Counted from the first letter of the stretch, positions 1 through 6,759 are shown. The stretch is 8,019 nucleotides of DNA from Syntrophomonadaceae bacterium (GCA_007122565.1 SKTJ01000250.1:1-8019); one strand, 5' to 3'. Numbers and translations: made by a program. Notes: generated from the letters alone by a model not told the origin.

Positions 1-2
1 AG

Positions 3-24
3 GGGCGGATGACCCTGTCCGCCC
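3..24. other. Short hairpin at the left edge
   Basis: GGGCGGA (3-9) is perfectly complementary to TCCGCCC (18-24) around an 8-nt loop. No T-run follows directly, so it is not a convincing intrinsic terminator. It may be an attenuating or processing hairpin between an upstream haem gene and nirJ2. The TGA at 10-12 could be the stop of an upstream gene, but too little of that gene is visible to say. Confidence 0.35.
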
Positions 25-79
25 GCATAAGCAGCACTCATTTGTCAGTTTTCGGATATTTCCAGGATTCATCTTTTCC

Positions 80-157
80 TATCTACTATCCAACTACCAG
101 CTATCTAACTGTTTATCTTTTCCTACCTGCTACCACCTACCTGCTATCTGCTATCTT
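80..157. repeat. Pyrimidine-rich degenerate short repeat (CTACCTGCTATC type)
   Basis: This intergenic stretch is built from variants of CTACC, CTATC and CTGCTATC, for example CTACCTGCTACC near 124 and CTGCTATCTGCTATC near 141. Read on the other strand it gives GATAGCAG/GTAGCAGG units, resembling the AGTAGTCAGGAGTC units at 1648-1732. It lies just upstream of the nirJ2 ribosome binding site and encodes nothing recognisable. The reading frame that runs through it is rejected as an N-terminal extension of nirJ2. Confidence 0.55.
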
Positions 158-161
158 AATG

Positions 162-170
162 AAAAGGAGG
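162..170 (+). promoter_or_regulatory. Ribosome binding site fixing the nirJ2 start
   Basis: AAAAGGAGG ends 6 nt before the ATG at 177. It selects this ATG over the in-frame upstream starts at 9 and 159, which would add a low-complexity N-terminus read from the repeat. Confidence 0.85.
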
Positions 171-176
171 TTTCTA

Positions 177-1187
177 ATGATTATTTCATGGAATACTACA
201 TGGGAATGCCATCTCAAATGCAAACACTGCTACCGGGATGCCGGGGACAAGCGGGAAAATGAACTTTCCACCGCTGAGGGGAAAAAACTCTTAGCGGAAA
301 TAGCCCGGGCCGGTTTTAAAATAATAATCTTAAGCGGTGGCGAGCCGCTGCTGCGGGATGATATCTTTGAACTAACCGCCTGCGCGCGGGATCTGGGGAT
401 GCGCCCTGTCTTTGGCACCACAGGAACCACCATTACGGAAGCGGTGGCCCATAAACTCAAAGAGGCGGGGGCCCTGCGCATGGGGATCAGTCTTGACAGT
501 GCCACTGCTCCCCTGCATGACGATTTTCGTCAGGTTCCCGGCTCTTTTGACGCTGCCATCCAGGGGATGGAGGCCTGCCGCGCAGCCGGGTTGCCGTTTC
601 AGATCCACACGACTATCGTAGAGCAAAACTACCGGGATTTTGAAAAGATTACGGACCTCGCCGTAGAGCTTGGTGCCGCCGGACATCATATATTTTTCCT
701 TGTCCCCACCGGCCGTGGTAAAGACATTGAAGAAGAGGCGCTCCGGGAAAAGCAATACGAAGAGGTCATGCACCGTATCCTGAGAAAGCAAAAAGATGTG
801 GAGCTTGAACTGAAGCCCACCTGTGCACCCCAGTTCATGCGCATTGCCAAACAAATGGGCATGAACATGCGTTTTAGCCGCGGCTGCCTGGCAGGCACGG
901 CTTACTGCTGCATCCTTCCCAACGGGGTGGTCCACCCCTGTCCCTACCTGCCTCTCCAGGTGGGGCATGTGCGGGAGATGCCTTTTGACCGCATCTGGCA
1001 GGAAGCGGAAATTTTCCAGGAATTGCGCCGTGATGATTTGGGGGGCAAGTGTGGCGAGTGCAGGTACAAGGCTATTTGCGGCGGTTGCCGGGCCCGGGCT
1101 TATTATTACACGGACAGGGATTACATGGCTGAAGATCCCTGGTGTCTTTACCGCAGGGGGGTAGTATATGGAGATGCAGACCAGTAA
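177..1187 (+). CDS. nirJ2: Radical SAM/SPASM haem biosynthesis protein, NirJ2/AhbD type
   Basis: This is a 336-residue radical SAM protein of the NirJ2 group in Gram-positive bacteria, related to AhbD. AhbD-type enzymes oxidatively decarboxylate the propionates of iron-coproporphyrin III to give haem b in the siroheme pathway. The N-terminus carries the 4Fe-4S/SAM motif C11-x3-C15-x2-C18, starting MIISWNTTWEC, and SGGEP lies at 53-57. The C-terminal half is a Cys-rich SPASM-like domain with Cys at 237, 244, 245, 255, 292, 295, 301, 304 and 323, able to hold one or two further clusters. The enzyme should be cytoplasmic. Its 3' end overlaps ahbA by 20 nt, and ahbB and hemL follow, which supports the haem role. 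It lacks the N-terminal signature I would expect of AhbC/NirJ1. The exact reaction is inferred; a haem d1-type role is the alternative, but no other d1 gene is visible. Confidence 0.88.
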   Translation: MIISWNTTWECHLKCKHCYRDAGDKRENELSTAEGKKLLAEIARAGFKIIILSGGEPLLRDDIFELTACARDLGMRPVFGTTGTTITEAVAHKLKEAGALRMGISLDSATAPLHDDFRQVPGSFDAAIQGMEACRAAGLPFQIHTTIVEQNYRDFEKITDLAVELGAAGHHIFFLVPTGRGKDIEEEALREKQYEEVMHRILRKQKDVELELKPTCAPQFMRIAKQMGMNMRFSRGCLAGTAYCCILPNGVVHPCPYLPLQVGHVREMPFDRIWQEAEIFQELRRDDLGGKCGECRYKAICGGCRARAYYYTDRDYMAEDPWCLYRRGVVYGDADQ

Positions 1188-1647
1188 GGACAAAGAACTT
1201 TCCCCGCTGGACAAAAAAATCCTCAACGCTGTGCAAAAGGACTTTCCTTTAACATCCCGTCCTTTTCAGGAGATTGCCATAAAGGTTGGCTCTACGGAAA
1301 CGGAGGTCCTCTCCCGTATCAGACAACTGCGGGAAAGGGGGATCATCCGCCGCCTCGGCGGAGTATTCGATTCGCAAAAGTTGGGTTTTGTCAGCACCCT
1401 GGTGGCCCTCAGAGTGGCCCCAAAACAGCTGGACGAAGTGGGGGCAAAGATCAGCTCCCTGCCAGGGGTCACCCATAACTACCAGCGGGATCATACCTTT
1501 AACCTCTGGTTTACCCTCGTTTGTCCTGACCGGAAGGAACTGGAGGCGAACCTGGCTGCCGTAGAGCGTTACCCTGGCGTGGAAAAGCTGCGCAACCTGC
1601 CGGCGCTGCAGCTTTTTAAGATCGGAGTAAACTTTAAAATGGAGTAG
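1168..1647 (+). CDS. ahbA: Siroheme decarboxylase subunit alpha (AhbA)
   Basis: This 159-residue protein has the Lrp/AsnC-like layout of siroheme decarboxylases: an N-terminal winged helix (about 11-65) and a C-terminal alpha/beta domain. AhbA and AhbB together remove the acetate carboxyls of siroheme, giving 12,18-didecarboxysiroheme for the next radical SAM step. Signature stretches are IIRRLGGVFDSQKLGF (59-74), THNYQRDH (102-109) and NLWFTL (112-117); the histidine-bearing segment lies where active-site residues are expected. The LGGVFDS and NLWFTL forms match the alpha subunit, in contrast with the LNHH and PDWRYNLFT forms of the next gene. The ATG at 1168 has AGGGGGG 6 nt upstream and overlaps nirJ2 by 20 nt, suggesting translational coupling. 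A DNA-binding Lrp regulator is the superficial alternative, but the gene context argues strongly against it. Confidence 0.93.
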   Translation: MEMQTSKDKELSPLDKKILNAVQKDFPLTSRPFQEIAIKVGSTETEVLSRIRQLRERGIIRRLGGVFDSQKLGFVSTLVALRVAPKQLDEVGAKISSLPGVTHNYQRDHTFNLWFTLVCPDRKELEANLAAVERYPGVEKLRNLPALQLFKIGVNFKME

Positions 1648-1732
1648 ATAGGATTAGTAGTCAGTAGTCAGGAGTCAGGAGTCAGAATAAATGATCAGGA
1701 TTCAGGAGTTAGTAGTCAGGAGTCGGAATAAA
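1648..1732. repeat. Degenerate AGTCAGGAGTC repeats between ahbA and ahbB
   Basis: The gap between the two decarboxylase genes is filled with tandem variants of AGTAGTCAGGAGTCAG. Two related half-units, each ending in GGAATAAA or AGAATAAA, occur near 1658-1693 and 1711-1733. Repeats of this kind occur between genes in several Clostridia. No coding potential is seen on either strand. The rest of the gap, 1733-1790, shows no clear promoter, so ahbB is probably still transcribed from upstream. Confidence 0.65.
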
Positions 1733-1803
1733 AGATAAAACTGGTCCAAATTCGTAGCCTGAGAAGTTATAAACCGTGTAATTTTAGAGTAAAGGAGCAC
1801 GCC

Positions 1804-2268
1804 ATGCCCGATTTCCTGGAAAAAAGGATCATCTCCCGCCTGCAGGGCGACCTTCCCCTCACACTCACGCCATATGCAGACCTGGCGCTGGAACTGGGAA
1901 TGGGGGAGGCCGAGCTCATGGCGAAAATTAGCGAACTGAGGGAGAAGGGGCTGCTGCGCCGCATCGGTGCTGTGCTGAACCATCACAACGTCGGCTTTTC
2001 AGCCAACGCCATGGGCGCCTGGCAGGTGCCCCCGGAGCGCGCTCAGGAAGTGGGCCGTCAGATGGCTGCCTTCCCCGCAGCCAGCCATGTGTATGAACGA
2101 CCCACCTACCCTGACTGGCGTTATAACCTTTTTACCATGCTCCACGCCAGAAACCGCGCCGAAGTGGAGAAAATTGCCGGGGAAATTTCCAGGCAAACAG
2201 GCATCAATGATTACCTTCTACTTTACAGCACCAGAGAATTTAAGAAAGTGAGCATGAACTACTTCTAA
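1804..2268 (+). CDS. ahbB: Siroheme decarboxylase subunit beta (AhbB)
   Basis: This 154-residue partner of AhbA has the same Lrp/AsnC-like architecture: winged helix at about 1-55, then an alpha/beta domain. Beta-type signatures are LLRRIGAVLNHHNVGF (50-65), ANAMGAW (67-73), HVYERPTYPDWRYNLFTMLH (95-114) and YSTREFKKVS (141-150). The HVYERP and YNLFTM segments correspond to THNYQRDH and NLWFTL of AhbA. The two subunits are presumed to form a cytoplasmic heterodimer that decarboxylates siroheme. The ATG at 1804 is preceded by AAAGGAG with 6 nt spacing. Residues 12-60 align with AhbA residues 22-69, showing an old gene duplication. The 156-bp spacer before it is filled mostly by repeats rather than being the tight junction usual for this pair. 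Confidence 0.93.
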   Translation: MPDFLEKRIISRLQGDLPLTLTPYADLALELGMGEAELMAKISELREKGLLRRIGAVLNHHNVGFSANAMGAWQVPPERAQEVGRQMAAFPAASHVYERPTYPDWRYNLFTMLHARNRAEVEKIAGEISRQTGINDYLLLYSTREFKKVSMNYF

Positions 2269-2285
2269 AGATAGTCGAAAGTCAG

Positions 2286-2314
2286 TGTGGCACCGGGACG
2301 TTTTGTTTGCCACA
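2286..2314. other. Hairpin in the ahbB-hemL intergenic gap
   Basis: TGTGGCA (2286-2292) pairs with TGCCACA (2308-2314) around a 15-nt loop. There is no following T-run, so it is not a standard terminator. It may be an mRNA-stabilising or processing hairpin. The rest of the gap (2315-2380) is AT-rich; no confident promoter was recognised. Confidence 0.35.
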
Positions 2315-2382
2315 TGGCCTAAATATATACCCTGAAGATGTGCCATTAAAGCTGTGGCAGAGCGTAAAAATATTTTTGCAAT

Positions 2383-2389
2383 GGAGGGG
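2383..2389 (+). promoter_or_regulatory. Ribosome binding site fixing the hemL TTG start
   Basis: GGAGGGG lies 5 nt before the TTG at 2395 and 8 nt before a second in-frame TTG at 2398. No ATG or GTG competes nearby, so hemL starts with TTG. Which of the two adjacent TTG codons is used cannot be decided by eye. Confidence 0.8.
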
Positions 2390-2394
2390 ATTAA

Positions 2395-3690
2395 TTGTTG
2401 ACGAGATCTGAGGCTCTTTTTGCCGAGGCCCGAAAGTACATACCAGGAGGTGTCAACAGTCCCGTGCGGGCTTTTCGTTCCGTGGGGGGCATTCCACCCT
2501 TTATGGAGCGGGGAGCGGGCAGCAAGATATATGATGTTGATGGCAACGCCTATATCGATTACGTGGGTTCCTGGGGACCCCTGATATTGGGTCATGCCCA
2601 TCCCCGGATCGTGAAGGTGATCAGCGAAACGGCGGCACGGGGCACCAGTTTTGGCGCTCCCACTGCACTGGAAACGGAGATGGCACGCCTCTTGGTTGAA
2701 GCCGTGCCCTCCCTGGAGATGGTCCGCATGGTTAACTCCGGTACCGAGGCGGTGCTCAGTGCGCTGCGGGTGGCACGGGGGTATACGGGGCGGCATAAAA
2801 TTATCAAATTTTCCGGTTGCTATCACGGTCATGCAGACAGCCTGCTGATCAAGGCAGGCTCGGGTGTAACCACGCTCGGCCTTCCCGACAGCCCCGGCGT
2901 TACACCGGGGACGGCCTGTGATACGATTACCGCACCTTATAACAACCTCGAATTTGTCAAAGAAATTTTTGGCCGGGCCGGTGAAGAGATCGCTGCGGTC
3001 ATCCTGGAGCCGGTGGCGGGCAACATGGGACTGGTCCTTCCCAAGCCCGGTTTTCTGGAGGGCCTGCGGGAAGTTACCCGTAAATACGGAGCCGTGCTCA
3101 TCTTTGACGAGGTGATGACCGGTTTCCGTGTTGCCTACGGCGGTGCCCAAGAGCGCTTCAACGTTACCCCCGATCTTACCACCCTGGGTAAAGTGATCGG
3201 CGGCGGACTGCCGGTGGGGGCCTATGGCGGCCGGCAGGAAATCATGGAACTGGTTGCGCCTGCAGGCCCCATCTACCAGGCCGGGACCCTTTCGGGAAAC
3301 CCCCTGGCCATCTCTGCCGGTATTGAAACTCTGAAAATAATTCAGGAAACGGGAACCTATGAAGAATTGGAAAAAAACACGGCTGCACTGGTTGATGGAC
3401 TTAAGGAAAGAGCCGCGTCTTTTGGTGTGCCCGTGGATGCAAGGTATATCGGTTCCATGTTTTGTCTCTACTTCAACCCCGGCCCTGTTTACGATTTTGA
3501 CAGCGCTATTCGCTCCCATGGGGAAAGTTTTAAGCTTTATTTTAAAAGCATGCTGCAAGGTGGGGTGTATCTGGCCCCATCCCCCTTTGAGAGCGGCTTT
3601 GTCTCCCTGGCCCACAGCAAAGCAGACCTGGAAAAAACGCTCCTGGCCGCCGAAAAAGCCTTTGCCGCAGTAAAAAAAGGCAGCCTGTAG
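2395..3690 (+). CDS. hemL: Glutamate-1-semialdehyde 2,1-aminomutase
   Basis: HemL converts glutamate-1-semialdehyde to 5-aminolevulinate, the first committed tetrapyrrole precursor of the C5 pathway, in the cytoplasm. The 431-residue length is normal for the family. This is a class III PLP aminotransferase. Visible signatures are the N-terminal PGGVNSPVRAF (17-27), GTSFGAPT (83-90), NSGTEA (114-119), YHGH (143-146), FDEVMTGFR (237-245) with the PLP-ring Asp238, and the PLP lysine K266 in TTLGKVIGGGLPVG. The C-terminus is intact. It starts at TTG 2395 (or 2398) behind GGAGGGG. It is the last gene of the haem run and is closed by the terminator at 3727. Decayed partial copies of this gene occur at 5214-5296 and 7998-8019. 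Confidence 0.96.
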   Translation: MLTRSEALFAEARKYIPGGVNSPVRAFRSVGGIPPFMERGAGSKIYDVDGNAYIDYVGSWGPLILGHAHPRIVKVISETAARGTSFGAPTALETEMARLLVEAVPSLEMVRMVNSGTEAVLSALRVARGYTGRHKIIKFSGCYHGHADSLLIKAGSGVTTLGLPDSPGVTPGTACDTITAPYNNLEFVKEIFGRAGEEIAAVILEPVAGNMGLVLPKPGFLEGLREVTRKYGAVLIFDEVMTGFRVAYGGAQERFNVTPDLTTLGKVIGGGLPVGAYGGRQEIMELVAPAGPIYQAGTLSGNPLAISAGIETLKIIQETGTYEELEKNTAALVDGLKERAASFGVPVDARYIGSMFCLYFNPGPVYDFDSAIRSHGESFKLYFKSMLQGGVYLAPSPFESGFVSLAHSKADLEKTLLAAEKAFAAVKKGSL

Positions 3691-3726
3691 GGTGTGTCCT
3701 TTGAGCACGCTCGCGGGCAGATATAT

Positions 3727-3764
3727 AAAAAAGGGAACCGTCGTTTTGGACGGCTCCCTTTTTT
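3727..3764. terminator. Bidirectional intrinsic terminator between hemL and the first cytochrome gene
   Basis: The stem is AAAAAAGGGA (3727-3736) and CCGTC (3738-3742) against GACGG (3749-3753) and TCCCTTTTTT (3755-3764), with one A/C mismatch and loop GTTTTG. The A-run and T-run flank the GC stem, so it can stop transcription in both directions: hemL from the left and the convergent cytochrome gene from the right. Confidence 0.92.
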
Positions 3765-3780
3765 GCTTGGAGTAGCTGCT

Positions 3781-4842
3781 TTACATATCTTCTCCCGTTA
3801 AAGCTTTATAGGAGTTTTGCAGCAGGGACCTGGCATATGCCGGGTTGTGAATACCATAGCTGCCTTCGTACTTCACTTCATAATAGCTATAGCCTGCTAC
3901 AAAGGCTTCCAATGAAACCTCGTCTGTGGATAGGGGCTCGCCGTCGGGGCCTTCAAATACTAATTGGCCTCGAGAGGAATAAAGATCAACAGCACCTGTT
4001 TCGGCGAAAATAGCTTCCTTAAGAGTGTCCAGCATCGCCTGAATTTCATCCACGAAACCGTTTAGATTGTAATCCTCAATGCCGACGTGGCATGTTCCAC
4101 AGGCCTGGTCGATATAAGCAAGATCCATGGTAAAGGAGTGGTCCTTATATCCGTCTTCCGTCTCAGGCATATGGCAGGAAACACAGCTGTCCTGAAGGTT
4201 AGCATGGGCTCCTGTGGATTTGTATTCCATGTCGGGATATTCCATGCCACCCAGGCCTGTCATGACCGCAGCAGGGCCATAATGGGGATAGCTGAAGCGG
4301 GTAGCATCACCGGCTGCATACTCTTCAAAAACAGCGGGGGTATTTCTTCGGCCGCTGTGGCAGAACATACAAGAAGCACCGGCACCCGCATTGTCAATCG
4401 TTGCATAAGGCAGGTCCACAGTACCGCTGGCCATATATTCCGCCCCGGCACCGGTGTGGCAGGCCTGGCAATCGATGCCTACTATATGTTCCGGAAACAT
4501 ATCCATGTCATCATTTGCTCCTCCGGGATTCCACTGAGTTCCGAAATCAATTTCATTCTTAACAGAAAAGCCAAAGCCGTCATGACATGATGCACAGTCA
4601 GTCGCAGGCCGGTCTGCCACACCGGCCATTGCAAACTGCTTGCCGCTGTTGCTCCATTCTGTAGTGATCACATTTGTCATCTCCAGCGGACTCAGCCCGG
4701 CGGGCTCATCTGGAGCTTCATTACCATTTGCTGTTTCATTTCCGGTTGGCGCTTCAGTACCATTGTCCGTGGCACCGTTGCCACAACCAACGATTGATAA
4801 AACAATCACTAACATTGACGCAATAAGTATAAACTTTCTCAA
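3781..4842 (-). CDS. Pentahaem c-type cytochrome lipoprotein (paralogue 1)
   Basis: This 353-residue exported cytochrome has a lipoprotein signal, MRKFILIASMLVIVLSIVGC, with lipobox IVGC and lipidated Cys20. A low-complexity N/G/E/T/P-rich linker (about 21-48) follows, suggesting a tether to the outer face of the membrane. Five CxxCH haem sites are at 83-87, 125-129, 158-162, 220-224 and 248-252. Further His residues at H119, H187, H213, H235 and H332 are possible distal ligands. The C-terminal IHNPAYARSLL resembles the HNP-Y-A-LL ending of several multihaem reductases, but no substrate can be assigned. The TTG at 4842 is chosen because AGGAGG lies 9 nt upstream and the signal peptide begins exactly there; a TTG at 4884 has no such site. 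It is transcribed towards hemL and is paralogous to the gene at 5405-6457. Likely an electron carrier or reductase subunit. Confidence 0.9.
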   Translation of the reverse strand: MRKFILIASMLVIVLSIVGCGNGATDNGTEAPTGNETANGNEAPDEPAGLSPLEMTNVITTEWSNSGKQFAMAGVADRPATDCASCHDGFGFSVKNEIDFGTQWNPGGANDDMDMFPEHIVGIDCQACHTGAGAEYMASGTVDLPYATIDNAGAGASCMFCHSGRRNTPAVFEEYAAGDATRFSYPHYGPAAVMTGLGGMEYPDMEYKSTGAHANLQDSCVSCHMPETEDGYKDHSFTMDLAYIDQACGTCHVGIEDYNLNGFVDEIQAMLDTLKEAIFAETGAVDLYSSRGQLVFEGPDGEPLSTDEVSLEAFVAGYSYYEVKYEGSYGIHNPAYARSLLQNSYKALTGEDM

Positions 4843-4851
4843 GCCTCCGTA

Positions 4852-4857
4852 CCTCCT
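4852..4857 (-). promoter_or_regulatory. Ribosome binding site fixing the TTG start of cytochrome 1
   Basis: AGGAGG on the minus strand is 9 nt before TTG 4842. A second GGAGG (4843-4848 region) abuts the start codon and is too close to serve it. The same 9-nt spacing is found before the paralogue at 6457, supporting both starts. Confidence 0.8.
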
Positions 4858-4991
4858 ATTAATATTTGGTGTTATTTGCAACAATGATATTTGAATACCT
4901 ACTTTATAGATTTTAGTGAATCTTATTTATAACTCTAACCTCCTCTCTAAGATTTACCCTATCTTTTCCTCCTACAAACTCCTCACTTTTT

Positions 4992-5010
4992 ACCGCAGTA
5001 AACGTGCGGT
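4992..5010. other. Small inverted repeat in the cytochrome 1 leader
   Basis: ACCGCA (4992-4997) is complementary to TGCGGT (5005-5010) with a 7-nt loop. On the + strand it is followed by TTT; on the minus strand, the direction of cytochrome 1, it would lie in the untranslated leader about 150 nt before the start. It could be a leader hairpin or a weak terminator on the + strand. I recognised no known riboswitch here. Positions 4858-4991 of this gap hold AT-rich leader with no gene. Confidence 0.3.
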
Positions 5011-5079
5011 TTTCTACCTGCTAAGCCAAATATAAATGGTTTTCTAAAGCCTGTAATGCTCCTGTTTATGCAGGGGGTA

Positions 5080-5116
5080 ACCCTATTCCCATAACCTATA
5101 CTTATAGGGTAATACC
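5080..5116. promoter_or_regulatory. Inverted ACCCTAT/ATAGGGT sites upstream of cytochrome 1
   Basis: ACCCTAT (5080-5086) and ATAGGGT (5104-5110) form an inverted repeat with a 17-nt spacer. The right half, CTTATAGGGTAATACC (5101-5116), aligns with CTATAAGGGTTTTGCC, which occurs twice upstream of the split-Soret-like gene. The site is about 240-270 nt before the cytochrome start. A shared regulator site is an inference from sequence similarity and position; no family is recognised. Confidence 0.4.
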
Positions 5117-5213
5117 ATGAGATTCGACATAATTTTTAATAACCCTTTTTTTGTAAGTATAAAATTTATAATTATAGATGGGAACCCTTATATGAGTTTA
5201 AGTTAAAATAAAA
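5101..5213. repeat. Duplicated intergenic block, copy 1
   Basis: This AT-rich block aligns with 7876-7989 through most of its length. Shared landmarks in order are a CTTATAGGG/CTATAAGGG site, ATAATTT, AATAA followed by CCTTTTTTT, TTATA, then AACCCTTA(T/C)ATGAG(T/G)TTAAG and an A/T tail. In both copies the block sits upstream of a minus-strand cytochrome gene and runs directly into hemL-derived sequence. It contains no plausible gene. Confidence 0.7.
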
Positions 5214-5296
5214 GAGAGGGGTTTTGCTTCCCTATCCGACAGCAAAGCAGACCTGGAAAAACATTTCAGGTTGCAGAAAAAGCTTTTGCAGCGTAA
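5214..5296 (+). pseudogene. hemL: hemL 3'-end remnant (frameshifted, truncated)
   Basis: This stretch encodes the last part of HemL. GAG AGG GGT TTT GCT begins an ERGFASLSDSKADLEK segment against ESGFVSLAHSKADLEK of intact HemL. Positions 5239-5261 are identical at 23 consecutive bases to hemL 3614-3636. One A is then missing from an A-run (five here, six in hemL). Restoring it gives TFQVAEKAFAA and a TAA at 5294-5296, against TLLAAEKAFAA in HemL. Homology stops abruptly upstream of 5214, so about 400 codons are absent. It is a dead remnant of a second hemL copy. It lies just before a terminator and a minus-strand cytochrome gene, exactly as the intact hemL does. Confidence 0.85.
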
Positions 5297-5310
5297 ATAA
5301 AGGACAGCAA

Positions 5311-5350
5311 ATAAAAAGAAGCGGAGGTTATTCTCTCCGCTTCTTTTTAT
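5311..5350. terminator. Bidirectional intrinsic terminator after the hemL remnant
   Basis: A perfect 16-bp stem pairs 5311-5326 (with GAAGCGGAG at its core) with 5335-5350 (CTCCGCTTC), around an 8-nt loop, with A-run and T-run flanks and TTTT continuing after it. It terminates the minus-strand cytochrome 2 gene, whose stop is at 5405, and would have served the former hemL copy on the + strand. Its bases differ from the terminator at 3727, although the position is equivalent. Confidence 0.93.
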
Positions 5351-5404
5351 TTTGATTACTATTACAACTCCCGGGGAGCCTGTGATATTGCTTACAGATA
5401 ATTA

Positions 5405-6457
5405 CTACCAGTCAAAAGTTTCGCCGCTTAACCCTTTTAATGATTCGTCCATCAAAGACTTAACATATGCAGGATTATGGGCATAAGCGCCCCCATCATT
5501 AAGAATCAGGTAGTAGTTATACGCTGCGATGTAAGCTTCCAGGGGCACACTTTCATCGTTCCAGCCGACTGTATCCCCGTCTTCCATTTCAACGCCTCCA
5601 CCCCGTCCAAAACTAACACTTACTGCTCCGTCAATGAAATCAACAATAGTTGCATTTAACAGCTCCAGGTTAACCGCAACAGTATCTTTAAGTCCTGTTT
5701 CATTGAAATCAGTCCAACCGGGATGGCAGGTGCCACAAGCATTATCAATATAGGCATTATCCGGTGCAAAGGAATGTACTTTATAGCCATCTTCGGTTTC
5801 AGGCATGTGACAGCTTACACAACTGTCCTGAAGGTTGGCATGTATCGCTGTGGAAGCATAATCCACGCCCGCGTATTCCATTCCACCAATGCCGGTATTA
5901 ATAGCAGCGGGAGCTGCGTAGTGGACAAATGCTCCACTTTGACTATCTCTGTTCGCCACAGGATCTTGCCTCCCGGTGTGACAGCTGATACATAGAGCGG
6001 CTGTTCCAGCAGAATAGTCTGCATCGAAAAAGTGGTTGATGTCGTTATCGTCAAACCAGGCCAATGATACTACGCCACTATCCATTACCTCTTTACCTGT
6101 ACCGGTGTGACATGCCTGGCAGTCTAAACCGGTGGTATGTATGCGTAGATCGTCAAATTCTTCCGGGTCGGTAAATACACCCGTAGCGTAGACAGTCCCA
6201 TCATGGCAGGCAGCACAGGCATCCCTTCCTGCCGGATTAGGTTGTGCAAACTTTTTTGTGGATTCGTTCCATTCTGCAGAAATATTCTCTGCTGCTTCCA
6301 GCGCACTTATGGAGAATGCATCGCTTCCATTTGCCGCTTCATTGCCATTTGCTATTTCGTTACCATTGGCGTCACCATTATCCGTGGCACCATTTCCACA
6401 ACCAACGAGTGTTAAAACAATCACTAACATTGACGCAATAAGGATAAATTTTTTCAA
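5405..6457 (-). CDS. Pentahaem c-type cytochrome lipoprotein (paralogue 2)
   Basis: This 350-residue exported cytochrome is paralogous to the gene at 3781-4842. The signal peptide MKKFILIASMLVIVLTLVGC has lipobox LVGC and lipidated Cys20. A linker with NGNE/NGNEAANG repeats (about 21-46) follows. Five CxxCH sites are at 81-85, 113-117, 156-160, 213-217 and 241-245. The stretch AIHANLQDSCVSCHMPETED (205-224) is almost identical to paralogue 1, whereas the segments between haems 1-3 and the C-terminal 100 residues differ much more. The C-terminus again has AHNPAYVKSL. TTG 6457 is chosen because AGGGGG lies 9 nt upstream, as in paralogue 1; an upstream in-frame GTG at 6568 has no ribosome binding site and would bury the signal peptide. 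It is probably a surface electron carrier or reductase subunit; no substrate can be assigned. Confidence 0.9.
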   Translation of the reverse strand: MKKFILIASMLVIVLTLVGCGNGATDNGDANGNEIANGNEAANGSDAFSISALEAAENISAEWNESTKKFAQPNPAGRDACAACHDGTVYATGVFTDPEEFDDLRIHTTGLDCQACHTGTGKEVMDSGVVSLAWFDDNDINHFFDADYSAGTAALCISCHTGRQDPVANRDSQSGAFVHYAAPAAINTGIGGMEYAGVDYASTAIHANLQDSCVSCHMPETEDGYKVHSFAPDNAYIDNACGTCHPGWTDFNETGLKDTVAVNLELLNATIVDFIDGAVSVSFGRGGGVEMEDGDTVGWNDESVPLEAYIAAYNYYLILNDGGAYAHNPAYVKSLMDESLKGLSGETFDW

Positions 6458-6466
6458 TATTCCATG

Positions 6467-6472
6467 CCCCCT
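6467..6472 (-). promoter_or_regulatory. Ribosome binding site fixing the TTG start of cytochrome 2
   Basis: AGGGGG on the minus strand is 9 nt before TTG 6457, the same spacing as AGGAGG before cytochrome 1. The remaining gap upstream, 6473-6755, is AT-rich leader and promoter DNA without a recognisable gene. It includes a T9-10 run near 6671. No confident -35/-10 pair was found, and it lacks the duplicated block seen upstream of the other two cytochrome genes. Confidence 0.7.
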
Positions 6473-6759
6473 ATAATTACTTGGTCTTACAAGTGAAACA
6501 ATTGATGCCTGCTTGATACTTTGCCAATTCCGATAGCCACCGTAAAACGTACGTTCTTCACCCCCCACTTATGGACATATTAATCAATAGATTTCAATGA
6601 ATGTATATAAATGACATGCTAAAATGATAGCACAAACTAAATGATATAAATATTAGTAACAATCCTATTAATTTTTTTTTGAAGGGTAGGGTAATTTTCT
6701 AATAAGATTCCCTCCCAGGTAAGCGCCGGAGTTTTCTGGACCATATTGGTACAACAAAA

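Noticed and set aside
9..176. In-frame N-terminal extension of the radical SAM gene starting at 9
   Set aside because: It reads through pyrimidine-rich repeat DNA, has no ribosome binding site, and gives a sequence unlike NirJ2/AhbD. The ATG at 177 has AAAAGGAGG and the expected N-terminus.
372..1226. Minus-strand open frame opposite nirJ2 and ahbA
   Set aside because: It is antisense to two well-supported genes and has no recognisable motif.
2218..3708. Long minus-strand open frame (496 codons) opposite hemL
   Set aside because: It is a shadow of a clear, full-length hemL in GC-rich coding DNA. The translation resembles no family I recognise, and it runs across the ahbB and hemL ends.
4843..5100. 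c-di-GMP or other riboswitch in the cytochrome 1 leader
   Set aside because: The GEMM landmarks expected for c-di-GMP riboswitches, such as CGCAAAGC, were not found. Only a small 6-bp hairpin is visible.
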